64,000 nucleotides of DNA, from NCBI GenBank assembly GCA_039821555.1, contig JBCBNX010000001.1, positions 48,477 through 112,476 on the forward strand, written 5' to 3'. This document shows positions 42,609 to 52,116 of the stretch, piece by piece. The notes below the pieces were generated by a model, which made no database searches, was not told where the DNA came from, and saw nothing but the letters and a program-made list of their open reading frames with translations. Both the position numbers and the translations under genes were made by a program. Position 1 is the stretch's first letter. Every line of letters begins with the position of its first letter. This stretch comes from Bacteroidota bacterium (lineage in GTDB: Bacteria > Bacteroidota > Rhodothermia > Rhodothermales > Rubricoccaceae).

Positions 42609-43274
42609 ATGTCCCCCCGCGTCATCATCGCCGACGACCACCCGACCTTCCGCGCTGGACTGCGGGCCTTCCTCGAACAGGAAGCGGGATGCACGATCCT
42701 CGCCGAGACCAGCGACGGGGCAGCGACGCTCGCCGCCGTGGAGGCGATGCCGCCCGACGTGCTGGTGCTCGACCTGCAGATGCCGGGCCTCTCCGGCCTC
42801 GACGTGCTCGACCGGCTCCGGCAGAGCCACCCGGACCTCCCCGTGCTCATCCTGAGCGCGTACGAGGACGACGAGTACATCTTCGGCGTGCTCGAACGCG
42901 GCGCGGCGGGCTACCTCACGAAGCAGGAGTCGCTCTACCTGATCGGCGAGGCCGTGCAGGGCGCGGCGCGCGGCGAGACGGGCTGGCTCTCCAGGCGGAT
43001 CGCAGCGCTCTTCGTGGGGCAGCGGCGCAGCAGGCCCGAGCCGGGCGCTCTCGATGCGCTGAGCGAGCGCGAGCGCGAGGTGTTGCTGGAGGTCGCGCGG
43101 GGCTACTCGAATGCTGAGGTGGGGGAGCGACTCTACATCACCGAGAGCACTGTCAAGAAGCACGTCCACCAGGTCTACGCCAAGATCGGGGTGCAGACGC
43201 GGGCCCAGGCCGTCGCGTGGGCGTGGGCGCAGGGCCTCGTCAACGGCGATGACACCGAGGCGGCGTGGACGTGA
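42609..43274 (+). CDS. NarL/FixJ-type response regulator
   Basis: A 221-residue two-component regulator. Receiver: IIADDHPTFRAGLR with acidic pocket Asp9/Asp10, phosphoacceptor Asp55 in VLVLDLQMPGLSG, SAYEDDEYIF and TKQESLYLI. The C-terminal LuxR-type helix-turn-helix has LSEREREVLLEVARGYSNAEVGERLYITESTVKKHVHQVYAKIGV. It is likely the partner of the propeller kinase upstream. It sits 71 bases before lptB on the same strand. Confidence 0.93.
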   Translation: MSPRVIIADDHPTFRAGLRAFLEQEAGCTILAETSDGAATLAAVEAMPPDVLVLDLQMPGLSGLDVLDRLRQSHPDLPVLILSAYEDDEYIFGVLERGAAGYLTKQESLYLIGEAVQGAARGETGWLSRRIAALFVGQRRSRPEPGALDALSEREREVLLEVARGYSNAEVGERLYITESTVKKHVHQVYAKIGVQTRAQAVAWAWAQGLVNGDDTEAAWT

Positions 43275-43279
43275 GGCGG

Positions 43280-43286
43280 TAGTTTG
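43280..43286 (+). promoter_or_regulatory. TAnnTTTG-like box upstream of lptB
   Basis: TAGTTTG lies 60 bases before the ATG at 43346 and 6 bases after the regulator stop, suggesting lptB has its own promoter. Confidence 0.3.
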
Positions 43287-43345
43287 GGAACGTGTCGCGC
43301 CCCAGGCGTTTCGTGGGGCGACCGTTTCCCCGAATCCACCACGCT

Positions 43346-44161
43346 ATGCAGGCTCCCGCGCCTTCCCCCGTGCTCGACCGTGCCGACGCCCGCGTACTCC
43401 GCACCGAAGGCCTCGTCAAACGCTACCGCAAGCGCACCGTCGTCAAGGGCATCAGCCTGGAGGTGCAGCAGGGGCGCATCGTCGGGCTGCTCGGGCCGAA
43501 CGGGGCGGGGAAGACAACCACGTTCTACATGATCGTCGGGATGGTGCGGCCCAACGACGGGCACATCTACCTCGACGAACCCGACGGACAGGGGGGGCAC
43601 GCAAGCACACGGCTCACGCGCATGCCGATGTACCAGCGCGCGCGCCGCGGCCTCGGCTACCTCGCCCAGGAGGCGTCGGTCTTCGCCAACCTCACCGTCG
43701 AGGCCAACATCATGGCGGTGCTCGAATTCCAGAAGATGGACAAGCCCGACCGCGAGGCGCGCGTCGAAGAACTGATCGCGGAGTTTGGCCTGGAGAAGGT
43801 GCGGCGCTCGAAGGGGTACATGCTCTCCGGCGGCGAGCGGCGGCGCACCGAGATCGCCCGGGCCCTCGCCACGCGCCCGCAATTCCTCCTGCTCGACGAG
43901 CCCTTCGCGGGCGTGGACCCCATCGCCGTGGAGGACATCCAGCAGATCGTGGCGGGCCTGAGCGCGCGCGGCCTCGGCGTGCTCATCACGGACCACAACG
44001 TCCACGAGACGCTCGCCATCACCGACCGCGCGTACATCCTCATCGACGGCGCGATCTACAAGCATGGCACCGCCGAAGAGCTCGCCGACGACGAGGAGGT
44101 GCGTCGCCACTACCTCGGCGAGAGCTTCACGCTGGAGCGGTACAAGATTGCTGATGGATGA
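43346..44161 (+). CDS. lptB: LPS export ABC transporter ATP-binding protein
   Basis: A 271-residue ATPase of the lipopolysaccharide transport (Lpt) complex at the inner membrane. Motifs: Walker [20 protein letters not shown], LptB-specific [20 protein letters not shown], signature [16 protein letters not shown], Walker [20 protein letters not shown], His switch [18 protein letters not shown]. LptB is usually about 240 residues; the extra length is a basic N-terminus and a short insert at [11 protein letters not shown] before the MPMYQRARR helix. The other Lpt genes are not adjacent. Confidence 0.92.
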   Translation: MQAPAPSPVLDRADARVLRTEGLVKRYRKRTVVKGISLEVQQGRIVGLLGPNGAGKTTTFYMIVGMVRPNDGHIYLDEPDGQGGHASTRLTRMPMYQRARRGLGYLAQEASVFANLTVEANIMAVLEFQKMDKPDREARVEELIAEFGLEKVRRSKGYMLSGGERRRTEIARALATRPQFLLLDEPFAGVDPIAVEDIQQIVAGLSARGLGVLITDHNVHETLAITDRAYILIDGAIYKHGTAEELADDEEVRRHYLGESFTLERYKIADG

Positions 44162-44353
44162 TTTCCGATGGACGATTTGGGGAAGAGGTTTCTGTGCAAC
44201 CGCACGTCAGAAATCTAAAAACGAAAATCGGAGCATGAAGTCTGCGTGAGAAGACGGGGGGCCGGGGAAAAGCCCATCTCGGTCCGAACGTCCGGCCTAC
44301 CTTCTCGTTCGGACGCATCCCTGCACTCACCCAGCCACCACTCTCCTGTTCTC

Positions 44354-45391
44354 ATGGTTGTCGTCATGCAAAGCGGGGCCTCTGAGGCCCAGATCGAAGC
44401 CGTCATCGCGCGCCTGAACGGATACGGCTTCGACATGCACCGCTCCTCCGGCGAGGCGCAGACCGTGCTCGGCGCCATCGGCGTGCAGCCCGACTTCGAC
44501 GTCCGCCACATCAAGATCCTCGAAGGCGTCGCGGACGTGTACCGCGTGACGAGCCCGTACAAGTTCGCGAGCCGCACGTGGCGGCAGGAGAACACGACCG
44601 TTGATCTCGGCGACGGTGTCGTGCTTGGCGGCGACGAGTTCGTGGTGATGGCCGGGCCGTGCTCGGTCGAGAGCGAGGAGCAGATCGAGGCGTCGGCGGC
44701 CTTCGTGGCGTCGCAGGGTGTGCCGGTTCTGCGTGGGGGCGCGTTCAAACCGCGCTCGTCGCCCTACTCGTTCCAGGGCCACGGCGAGGACGGCCTGAAG
44801 TGGATGCGCGCCGCGGCCGACCGCCACGGCCTCAAAATCATCACCGAGGTCATGCGCCCCGCCGACGTGGAACTGATCGGGCAGTACACCGATGTCTTCC
44901 AGATTGGCGCGCGCAACATGCAGAACTTCCCGCTGCTGAAGGAGGTCGGCAAGACCAACACGGCGGTCTTCCTCAAGCGCGGCCTCTCGGCCACGATCAA
45001 GGAGTGGCTTATGAGCGCGGAGTACATCCTCGCGGGCGGCAACCCCAACGTGATCCTCTGCGAGCGCGGCATCCGCACCTTCGAGACGGCAACGCGCAAC
45101 ACGCTCGACCTCTCAGCGGTGCCTGTCATCAAGAAGCACAGCCACCTGCCCATCTTCGTGGACCCGAGCCACGGCGTCGGCCTACGCGACAAGATCCTGC
45201 CGCTCGCGCGCGCCGGGGCCGCCGTCGGCGCCGACGGCCTGATGATCGAGACGCACCCCGACCCGCCGAGCGCGCTCTCAGACGGCCCACAGTCCCTCTA
45301 CTTCGACCAGTTCGCGGACCTCATGGCGCAGGTACGTCGCGTAGCCGAGGTCGTGGGCCGCACGGTGCGCGCTCCTCTCGCGGAGGCCTAG
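44354..45391 (+). CDS. aroF: 3-deoxy-7-phosphoheptulonate synthase, type I beta with ferredoxin-like domain
   Basis: A 345-residue DAHP synthase, the first enzyme of the shikimate pathway. Residues 1-70 are the ferredoxin-like regulatory domain (GFDMHRSSGEAQTVLGAIG, FDVRHIKILEGV); the rest is a TIM barrel with VVMAGPCSVES, RGGAFKPRSSPYSFQG, QIGARNMQNFPLLKEVG, LCERGIRTFE, PIFVDPSHGVG and DGLMIETHPDP. The fused N-terminal domain usually gives feedback control. The ATG at 44354 starts the regulatory domain. A TACCTTCTCG box lies about 58 bases upstream. Confidence 0.95.
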   Translation: MVVVMQSGASEAQIEAVIARLNGYGFDMHRSSGEAQTVLGAIGVQPDFDVRHIKILEGVADVYRVTSPYKFASRTWRQENTTVDLGDGVVLGGDEFVVMAGPCSVESEEQIEASAAFVASQGVPVLRGGAFKPRSSPYSFQGHGEDGLKWMRAAADRHGLKIITEVMRPADVELIGQYTDVFQIGARNMQNFPLLKEVGKTNTAVFLKRGLSATIKEWLMSAEYILAGGNPNVILCERGIRTFETATRNTLDLSAVPVIKKHSHLPIFVDPSHGVGLRDKILPLARAGAAVGADGLMIETHPDPPSALSDGPQSLYFDQFADLMAQVRRVAEVVGRTVRAPLAEA

Positions 45392-45454
45392 CACCTCGCA
45401 GGCAGCGCTGGTAGGCGCGGATCGCCACATATTTGGCCAAGCCCGGCGCTGGAA

Positions 45455-45484
45455 TTGGTCTGAGCGTGCGGCGCGTGTAGTTTG
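45455..45484 (+). promoter_or_regulatory. Bacteroidota-type promoter upstream of glmS
   Basis: TTG at 45455-45457 and TAGTTTG at 45478-45484 are spaced by 20 bases, matching the known TTTG-N19-TAnnTTTG consensus in spacing. It lies 106 bases before the glmS ATG. Confidence 0.4.
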
Positions 45485-45589
45485 CGCCCGCTCCGTGGGA
45501 TCGGTTCCATGTGGGTGATTGGCATGCTTTTCGGAGTTGATGCCATCGTTGCGTCTCGCCCTCTTCCTCTGCGACCCTCCTCAACGTCT

Positions 45590-47440
45590 ATGTGTGGCAT
45601 CGTCGGCTACATCGGCACGCGTCAAGCGAGCGACCTCCTCGTCACCGGCCTCAAGCGCCTCGAATACCGCGGGTATGACTCGGCCGGCGTGGCCGTCGTT
45701 AACGGCAGCGTCTCGATCCGCAAGAAGCGGGGCAAGGTCGGCGAACTTGCAAGCGCGCTCGAGGCGAGCCCGGTGCACGGCACGCTCGGCATCGGTCACA
45801 CGCGTTGGGCTACCCACGGCGCACCGAACGACGTCAACGCGCACCCGCACACGGCCCCGAATGGGCGGTTCGCGCTCGTGCACAACGGCATCATCGAGAA
45901 CTACGGTGCCATCCGCAAGCGCCTCATCGCCGACGGCTACACGTTCCACAGCGACACCGATACGGAAGCGCTCGTTCACCTCATCGACGACGTGCAGCGC
46001 AAGACGCGCCTCTCGCTTGCCGAGGCCGTGCGGCAGGCGCTCACGCAGGTGCGCGGTACGTACGGCATCGTCGTGGTGAGCGAGGACGACCCCGACATGC
46101 TCATCGCGGCGCGGCTCGGGAGCCCGCTCATCCTCGGTCTGGGTGAGGGCGAGAACTTCGTGGCGTCCGACGCAAGCCCGCTCATCGAGCACACGCGTCA
46201 CGTGGTCTACCTCAACGACGGCGAGATGGCTGTCGTCCGGCGCGATGGCTACGAGGTCTTCTCCATCGAGGGCGCGCCCGTCGCCAAGGAGGTGCACGAG
46301 TTGGAGTGGGACCTCGAGCAGATCGAGAAAGGAGGCTACGAGCACTTCATGTTCAAGGAGATCATGGAGCAGCCCGAGGCCATCGAGAACGGTCTGCGCG
46401 GACGCCTGCGGCCCGACCTTGGCGAGATTCACCTCGGCGGCCTCCAGACGCCGGAGGTTCTTCAGACGCTCCGCGACGCGAAGCGCATCCTGATCTGCGC
46501 CTGCGGAACGTCCTGGCACGCCGGGCTCGTCGGGGAGTACCTCATCGAGCGGCACGCGCGCATCTCCGTCGAGGTCGACTATGCGAGCGAATTCCGCTAT
46601 CGCAACCCGGTCTTCCAGGAGGGCGATGTGATGTTCGTGATCTCGCAATCGGGCGAGACGGCCGACACGCTCGCGGCGCTGCGCAAGGCGAAGGAAGCAG
46701 GCGTGCCTGTCTACGGAATCTGCAACGTCGTCGGCTCCACAATCGCGCGCGAAACCGAGGCGGGTGCGTACCTCCACGCTGGACCGGAGATCGGCGTGGC
46801 GTCCACGAAGGCGTTCACGGGGCAGGTGTCCGTGCTGACGATGATCGCGCTCATGCTCTCGAAGGAGCGCGGCGTCGATCACAACGGCTCGATGCCAGCC
46901 TACCAAGCCTACCTCGACGCGCTCGCGGGTATCCCCGACCTCATGCGCAAGGTGCTGAAGCTCAACGACACCATCGAGCAGATCGCGCGCGACTACCGCT
47001 GGGCCCAGAACTTCCTCTACCTCGGGCGCGGCTGCAACTTCCCCGTCGCCCTCGAAGGTGCGCTCAAGCTCAAGGAGATCAGTTATATCCACGCCGAGGG
47101 CTACCCGGCAGCCGAGATGAAGCACGGCCCGATTGCGCTCATCGACCAGTTCATGCCGGTCGTGTTCATCGCCACGCGCGACGCGATCTATGAGAAGGTC
47201 GTTTCCAACATCGAGGAGGTCGTCGCCCGCGGCGGCGAGGTCATCGCAATCACCGACGAAGGCAACGACGAACTCGACGACCTTTGCAAGTACGTCATCC
47301 CCGTGCCGAAGACGCTCGACTGCCTAGAGCCGTTGCTCACGGTGATCCCGCTGCAACTACTCAGCTACCACGTGGCCGTGATGCGCGGATGCGACGTTGA
47401 CCAGCCTCGCAACCTCGCCAAAAGTGTGACGGTGGAGTAG
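45590..47440 (+). CDS. glmS: Glutamine--fructose-6-phosphate aminotransferase
   Basis: A 616-residue enzyme that makes glucosamine-6-phosphate from fructose-6-phosphate and glutamine, feeding peptidoglycan and LPS. The N-terminal nucleophile domain starts MCGIVGYIG, with Cys2 the nucleophile, then GIGHTRWATHG and HNGIIENY. Two SIS domains follow: ICACGTSWHAG, ISQSGETADTLAAL, ASTKAFTGQ, AEGYPAAEMKHGPIAL, and the C-terminal NLAKSVTVE. It is full length. No glmS ribozyme is evident in the 200-base leader. Confidence 0.97.
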   Translation: MCGIVGYIGTRQASDLLVTGLKRLEYRGYDSAGVAVVNGSVSIRKKRGKVGELASALEASPVHGTLGIGHTRWATHGAPNDVNAHPHTAPNGRFALVHNGIIENYGAIRKRLIADGYTFHSDTDTEALVHLIDDVQRKTRLSLAEAVRQALTQVRGTYGIVVVSEDDPDMLIAARLGSPLILGLGEGENFVASDASPLIEHTRHVVYLNDGEMAVVRRDGYEVFSIEGAPVAKEVHELEWDLEQIEKGGYEHFMFKEIMEQPEAIENGLRGRLRPDLGEIHLGGLQTPEVLQTLRDAKRILICACGTSWHAGLVGEYLIERHARISVEVDYASEFRYRNPVFQEGDVMFVISQSGETADTLAALRKAKEAGVPVYGICNVVGSTIARETEAGAYLHAGPEIGVASTKAFTGQVSVLTMIALMLSKERGVDHNGSMPAYQAYLDALAGIPDLMRKVLKLNDTIEQIARDYRWAQNFLYLGRGCNFPVALEGALKLKEISYIHAEGYPAAEMKHGPIALIDQFMPVVFIATRDAIYEKVVSNIEEVVARGGEVIAITDEGNDELDDLCKYVIPVPKTLDCLEPLLTVIPLQLLSYHVAVMRGCDVDQPRNLAKSVTVE

Positions 47441-47465
47441 CGGCGGACAGCTACCGACTAGACGC

Positions 47466-48377
47466 CTACAGTGCGCTCGTAGGGTGCGCACCGGTTGGCA
47501 TGGCGAAGGCCTCGTCGGACAGGTCAGGCTGGAACGCAATGTCGGTGACGGTGCCCTCGGCCGAGGGCGCGCCGATGCCGTCGCCGGTCCAGGCCCACGA
47601 GCGGAAGCCTTCCTGCAGGAGGATGGCGCCTTCCGGCCCCGCGATCGTCTGTGCACCGTCGTAGATCATCAGCTTCTCAGGGTTGAAGCCCCCGTCCGGG
47701 AAGAAGGCGGGATAGGAGACGATGTAACGCACGCCGCCGACCTGGTCAGTTTCAGGGTCGAGGAGGAGGTAATAGTAGTCGTCTGGCGCGTCGCCGGTGC
47801 CTTCGTCAAAGGTGACGTAGACGAGGTCGTACAGCCGGCCTTCGAAGGTCATCGTCCCTGCCATCTCAAGGTTGACACCAGAGTCGGCGAGGACAAACGG
47901 CATGGCGACGAAGTAGTAGGGCGTCAGGCTCCAGAAGCGTGCGTCGGTGGGCAGCGATGCGGTCGTATCACTCACCCAGGCGGTCGTGCCCGTCCAGCCG
48001 AAGCGTGGGCCGTCGTCCATGGGCTCGCCCGCGGCGTCGCGCATCAGCGTATGGACGGCCCGGCTGCTGAAGGTGTCGATCGTCTGCTCGGTGTCGATTG
48101 GCGCGCCGCCGCCGAGGCGCGAGTAGGCGTATCGGAAGTGCAGCGGACCGTTGCCGTACCACGTCGTCAGCCCGCCATGCGCGTCGATGGCAGCGAGGAC
48201 GCGCCGTCCGGCTTCTGAGGCGTCGAGTCGGGCTGTGGCTTCAGCAGCGCGGGCCTCGACGGCGGCATCCGACGGCATCGCGAGGGCCGCAGTGTCCGAG
48301 GAGGCCAGGTCCGCAGGCGTGTCGGGCGCTTGGCACGCGGTAAGGGAGAGGAGAAGGCCGAGCAGGAAGACGCGCAT
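47466..48377 (-). CDS. Lipoprotein of unknown function (DUF6503-like)
   Basis: A 303-residue lipoprotein: signal LLLSLTAC with Cys15. After an Ala/Asp-rich linker (about 16-60), the mature domain starts VLAAIDAHGGLTTWYGNGPLHFRY and contains LYDLVYVTFDEGTG, YLLLDPETDQVGGVRYIVSYPAFFP and KLMIYDGA. These repeated beta strands look like a LolA/LppX-style or DUF6503-type lipid-binding fold; that assignment is from memory. It is the last gene of a minus-strand run that includes MarR and Old Yellow Enzyme. Confidence 0.6.
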   Translation of the reverse strand: MRVFLLGLLLSLTACQAPDTPADLASSDTAALAMPSDAAVEARAAEATARLDASEAGRRVLAAIDAHGGLTTWYGNGPLHFRYAYSRLGGGAPIDTEQTIDTFSSRAVHTLMRDAAGEPMDDGPRFGWTGTTAWVSDTTASLPTDARFWSLTPYYFVAMPFVLADSGVNLEMAGTMTFEGRLYDLVYVTFDEGTGDAPDDYYYLLLDPETDQVGGVRYIVSYPAFFPDGGFNPEKLMIYDGAQTIAGPEGAILLQEGFRSWAWTGDGIGAPSAEGTVTDIAFQPDLSDEAFAMPTGAHPTSAL

Positions 48378-48445
48378 GGGGAGGACCGCAGAGGAGAACA
48401 GGCGCGCCGGACGTACCGACGCGTCTGCAGGGAGATGAACACCAG

Positions 48446-49411
48446 CTACGGGGCCGTGATGAAGCGAAAGCCCTCGCCTTCACGGATCGCCATGCCGAAG
48501 CCGGGGAATGGCATATGCGTGCCCCACACGCGCCCGCCGTCGTCCGAAGCCATGCCATAGAGCATGCGCCGCGTCGCGACCGTCTGCTCCGGGACGGTGT
48601 CGTAGGCGAAGATCCACTCCGGGCGCGCAAACGTGGCGACGTAGTGGTTGGCAGCGTCTGCCGTAACGAGCAGGCTCGCGTCGCCCGAGGCGATCTGGAA
48701 GGCCATGTGGCCAGGCGTGTGCCCCGGCGCCGCCTTGGCCGTGATACCCTCGGCGAGCGACGCGCCGTCGTCGAAGAGCGACAGCACTCCCGCATCCATC
48801 AACGGTTGTAGCACCCCAAGCGCCATCGCGACGCCCTGGTTGGCCTGCGCGTTGTCGCCCGGCTCATAGCCGTCGAGAAACGTCTTCTCGGGGGCGGGGA
48901 AGTGATAGGACGCGTTCGGGAACGTCGGTGCGCCGTCACGCACCATGCCGCCGACATGGTCGCCGTGGAAGTGCGAGATCACCACCTTGTCGATGTCGCC
49001 CGGGGAGAGGCCGGCGCCTGCCAGGCCGTTGAGCAGCTGCCCGTTCTCGCCGCCCACGCCCGTGTCGATAAGCACGCGCTCACCGCCGGTCTCCAGGAGC
49101 AGCACGTTCACGGCTGTTGCGGCATTGTCGGTCGGAAGGTTGTGCGCGGCGAGAAGGTCCTGGATCGCACCCTCTTCGGCGTTCGTGGCAAACGCGGCAG
49201 GCGGGATATTGAAGACGGTGTCGAGGAAGACGTGGGCTGTGATGTCACCAATCTCGGCGCGGTAGTACGGTGTGGGCGTCGCGCCGTGGTCGTCGGGATG
49301 CGAGGCCACGGGCCACGGGGTGCTGGCAAAGACGGCAGGGGCAGCGGCCGTGCCGAGTCCGAGGAGGCCAAGTCCGCGCAGGGCGTCGCGGCGGGAGACA
49401 GAGGAGGACAT
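48446..49411 (-). CDS. Tat-exported metallo-beta-lactamase fold hydrolase
   Basis: A 321-residue hydrolase. The N-terminus SSSVSRRDALRGLGLLG is a twin-arginine (Tat) signal, so the protein is exported folded. The metal-binding motif is HFHGDHVGG; further ligands are likely in PGHTPGHMAF, TADAANHYV and the C-terminal GTHMPFPGFG. It belongs to the broad MBL-fold family; the substrate (lactone, thioester or other) is not known. It sits 54 bases after the Old Yellow Enzyme gene in the same minus-strand run. Confidence 0.88.
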   Translation of the reverse strand: MSSSVSRRDALRGLGLLGLGTAAAPAVFASTPWPVASHPDDHGATPTPYYRAEIGDITAHVFLDTVFNIPPAAFATNAEEGAIQDLLAAHNLPTDNAATAVNVLLLETGGERVLIDTGVGGENGQLLNGLAGAGLSPGDIDKVVISHFHGDHVGGMVRDGAPTFPNASYHFPAPEKTFLDGYEPGDNAQANQGVAMALGVLQPLMDAGVLSLFDDGASLAEGITAKAAPGHTPGHMAFQIASGDASLLVTADAANHYVATFARPEWIFAYDTVPEQTVATRRMLYGMASDDGGRVWGTHMPFPGFGMAIREGEGFRFITAP

Positions 49412-49465
49412 GCGTGTAACGAGGGTTGATGAGGGGACGGTAGAAGAGAAGGCAGGGCTTGAAGG

Positions 49466-50602
49466 TCAGGCGACCTTTGCTTGGGTGAGGGGACGGACCT
49501 CCACGTCAGAGGCGTGCCAGAGCGGATAGTCTGTGTAGCCAGCGGCACCGCCGCCGTAGTACGTGCGCGGGTTGGCCGTCGCAATGGGGGCGTCGAGCCC
49601 GGCGGCCTGCGCGGCGAAGCGGAGCGGAAGGTCGGGGTTGGCGATGAACGGGCGGCCGTAGGCGATCAGGTCGGCCTGACCGTCGCGCACCGACCGTTCG
49701 CCGTCCGTGCGGTCGTAGTCGCCGTTGGCGATCACGGTGCGCGGGAAGCGTTGGCGCGCAAGCCGGATAAAGTCGGGCTGCCCATCTTGAGCGGTGCCCA
49801 TGTAGCGATTCGGGCGCATCGCGTGGACGTAGGCGAGGCCCGCGTCGGCCATCCGCTCGATGGCGAAACCGAACGTAGCCACGGGGTCGTCGTCTACGAC
49901 GCCGTTTGCCCCGGTCCCGAACGAGAAGCGCACGCCCACACGGTCGGCGTCCCACTCCTGTAAGATCGCCTCGGTGACGTCGAGCAGAAACCGAACGCGG
50001 TTGGGGACGGAGCCGCCGTAGGCGTCGGTGCGCGTGTTGGTGCCGCTCGCGAGGAATTGCTCGATGAGGTAGCCGTTGGCCGCGTGGATCTCGACGCCGT
50101 CGAAGCCCGCCCGCTTGGCGTTGGCTGCGCCGATCCGGAAGGCCTCGACCGTCTCGGCGATCTCGTCGACCGAGAGCGGGTGCGGCACCTCATAGTCCGC
50201 CTTCGAGCCGTCCGGGAGCGGGACGCGCTTGCCCGCGATCGGAATCGGCGAGGGCGCGACCGGGAGCTTGCCGTCGAGGAACGCTGAGTGCGACCGCCGC
50301 CCGACGTGCCAGAGCTGCAGCACGATACGGCCGCCCACGGCGTGCACGAGGTCTGTGACTGCGCGCCAGGCCGCTACTTGCGCGTCGCTATGGATGCCGG
50401 GCGTGTCTGGGTAGCCCACACCGCGCGGCGTCACCTGCGTGGCCTCGGCGATGAGCAGGCCCGCTGCAGCGCGCTGTGCGTAGTACGTCGGCGCGAGGAC
50501 GTTGGGGATGTGATCCGGATGTCGGCTGCGCGTCAGCGGGGCCATCACCAGCCGGTTGGGCAGCGTAAGCGGACCGAGCCGGTAGGGTGTGAGCAGCTTC
50601 AA
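49466..50602 (-). CDS. Old Yellow Enzyme-type alkene reductase
   Basis: A 378-residue FMN flavoprotein that reduces electron-poor double bonds with NAD(P)H. Motifs: [17 protein letters not shown] (FMN site), [50 protein letters not shown] (substrate-site His and Asn), [18 protein letters not shown], and the FMN phosphate site [15 protein letters not shown]. It is close to NemA/YqjM classical OYE. It lies 80 bases after a marR gene, which is a common arrangement for electrophile-inducible reductases. Confidence 0.93.
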   Translation of the reverse strand: MKLLTPYRLGPLTLPNRLVMAPLTRSRHPDHIPNVLAPTYYAQRAAAGLLIAEATQVTPRGVGYPDTPGIHSDAQVAAWRAVTDLVHAVGGRIVLQLWHVGRRSHSAFLDGKLPVAPSPIPIAGKRVPLPDGSKADYEVPHPLSVDEIAETVEAFRIGAANAKRAGFDGVEIHAANGYLIEQFLASGTNTRTDAYGGSVPNRVRFLLDVTEAILQEWDADRVGVRFSFGTGANGVVDDDPVATFGFAIERMADAGLAYVHAMRPNRYMGTAQDGQPDFIRLARQRFPRTVIANGDYDRTDGERSVRDGQADLIAYGRPFIANPDLPLRFAAQAAGLDAPIATANPRTYYGGGAAGYTDYPLWHASDVEVRPLTQAKVA

Positions 50603-50682
50603 GAGGGTAGAGGTGCGATGAGTAGAAGAAAGGCGAACACGGCGCGTTCAGGACGGACACCGCGCAGGACGTACGCTAGCCG

Positions 50683-51141
50683 TCAGGCTGTGAGTTGGTC
50701 GAGCAGATCCGCAACCCGGTTGGCGTCGGCGTCGGAGAGGGCCTGGGTAACCTGGTCGAGCGCGTCCACGCGCGCGTCGATCTCGGCGAGTAGGGCGTCG
50801 CCTGTGTCGGTCAGCGCCACCACGACGCGACGGCGGTCGGTGTCGCTGGGGCGCTTCTCGACCAGCCCGCGTCCTTCGAGCCGTGCGACCAGCCGCGACG
50901 TGTCCGAGCCTCGGTCGAGCATGCGCTCGCGGATGCACTTCGTGCTCAGCGGGACGCCAGGCGCCCGTCGCTCCTGACCGCGGAGAATGCGCAGGACGTT
51001 GAACTGGGGCTGGGTCAGCCCGTGCGGCGTGAGGAACGCGTTGAATTCCTCCTTGAGCCACGCCGCCGAGCGCAGCAGCGTCGCCCGCAGGCGATGGTGC
51101 GGACTGGTGAAGCGGGCGTCGGAACGAGGAAGAGTTGCCAT
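50683..51141 (-). CDS. MarR family transcriptional regulator
   Basis: A 152-residue winged-helix regulator. It has helices LRATLLRSAAWLKEEFNAFL, the recognition part LTQPQFNVLRILRGQERR and MLDRGSDTSRLVARLEGRGLVEKR, and the wing PSDTDRRRVVVALTDTGDALL. No conserved cysteine near the N-terminus is seen, so an OhrR-style redox switch is unlikely. Its place upstream of the Old Yellow Enzyme gene suggests that it controls the run and responds to an electrophile or phenolic ligand. The frame upstream of 51141 stays open but loses protein character. Confidence 0.9.
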   Translation of the reverse strand: MATLPRSDARFTSPHHRLRATLLRSAAWLKEEFNAFLTPHGLTQPQFNVLRILRGQERRAPGVPLSTKCIRERMLDRGSDTSRLVARLEGRGLVEKRPSDTDRRRVVVALTDTGDALLAEIDARVDALDQVTQALSDADANRVADLLDQLTA

Positions 51142-51220
51142 GAGACTGGGAAAACACGGAGACGTGGGCCGGGCACGACGGGGCGTACCCGACCCACACA
51201 GGAAGCCTGCTTCCGGAGAC

Positions 51221-51778
51221 TTAGGCCGCAATGGCTTCGGGCAGTGCCTTGGCAGCGGGGAAGTCGACGGGGAGGTCCGTGGCGTTGTGGAGGTAGTTCG
51301 AGAGCGTCTTGACGGAGATGAGCGCGACGAGATCCACGAAGTGCGCCTGCGCATAGCCCGCATCGAAGAAGGCGTCGACGAGCGTGGCATCGGGGCGACC
51401 CTGCGTCTTCACAAAGGATCGCGTGAGACGGGTGAGCACACCAAGCTTCGGGTCGTTGATGGTGCCAGCGCGGAGATCGAACGTCTGCGCTTCGCTGAAG
51501 CCGTTCATCTTGGCCAGCGCGGTGTGCGCGGCGAGGCAGTACGAGCACGCGTTGACTTCGCTCGTGGTGAGGTAGACGGCCTGCACCTCGCGGTTGGTGA
51601 AGCGTGCGTTCTCGATGGCGTGCGCGAAGGCGAGGTTGGTCTGGAAAGCCTCAGGCGAGGACGCTTCGAAGGCGTAGAGGTTGGGGACCATCCCGATCTG
51701 CTGCTGGATCTGTTCCAGCGTCGCACGGGCGCCGGCGTCGATGATCTGGTCGAGAGTGGGAACGGAGAACGTTGCCAT
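51221..51778 (-). CDS. Carboxymuconolactone decarboxylase/AhpD-like protein
   Basis: A 185-residue AhpD-like protein. It has a PNLYAFEASSPEAFQTNLAF helix and the redox motif CSYCLAAHTALAK (CxxC plus His). This motif can relay electrons to peroxiredoxins; related proteins are decarboxylases. It is the first gene of the minus-strand run, followed by marR after 79 bases. The ATG at 51778 is chosen; the upstream extension has no family support. Confidence 0.88.
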   Translation of the reverse strand: MATFSVPTLDQIIDAGARATLEQIQQQIGMVPNLYAFEASSPEAFQTNLAFAHAIENARFTNREVQAVYLTTSEVNACSYCLAAHTALAKMNGFSEAQTFDLRAGTINDPKLGVLTRLTRSFVKTQGRPDATLVDAFFDAGYAQAHFVDLVALISVKTLSNYLHNATDLPVDFPAAKALPEAIAA

Positions 51779-52116
51779 GGGAGGGCGTGTGTTGGGTTGA
51801 AGATAGGTGGAGCAACATCGAAGTCGCAACATCAATTGTGCTAGTTGGACGGCGTATTGCGCAGAGCCCTTACCCGTGCCGTCGAAAAAACGAAAGGCTG
51901 CCCCACGACGCATGGGCACATCGACACCTGCCCGTGCTCTAAGTCAACGCCTCTGCACATCGTTACCCCCGCTCATCCGATTGCCGCCGCCCGACCGATG
52001 CGAAGTCGAGCGCGTCGCGTGCGGTCGGGAAATTTCGAGCAGGCTGAACCGTTTCGACCGGCGAGGCAGGATATCTTCCGGGAGTGGTAGCGCTTCCAAT
52101 CTCATTTCCGATCGAC
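51779..52116. other. Divergent intergenic region
   Basis: A 338-base gap between the AhpD-like gene (minus) and icmF (plus). It contains two direct GCAACATC repeats 6 bases apart (51812-51819 and 51826-51833) followed by CAATTG, and a candidate promoter for the minus-strand run. Toward icmF there is a TATCTTCC box near 52072. No gene is seen. Confidence 0.45.
51798..51829 (-). promoter_or_regulatory. Candidate promoter and operator region of the AhpD-MarR-OYE run
   Basis: On the minus strand TTG (51829-51827) and TATCTTCA (51805-51798) are spaced by 21 bases, 20 bases before the ATG at 51778. The GCAACATC direct repeats overlap the spacer and could bind the local MarR protein. Confidence 0.28.

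Noticed and set aside
45392..45589. glmS ribozyme
   Set aside because: The ribozyme is known mainly from Gram-positive bacteria, and no matching core was recognised by eye in the leader.
45581..47125. A 514-residue open frame opposite glmS
   Set aside because: GlmS on the plus strand is complete and unmistakable; the antisense frame is a GC effect.
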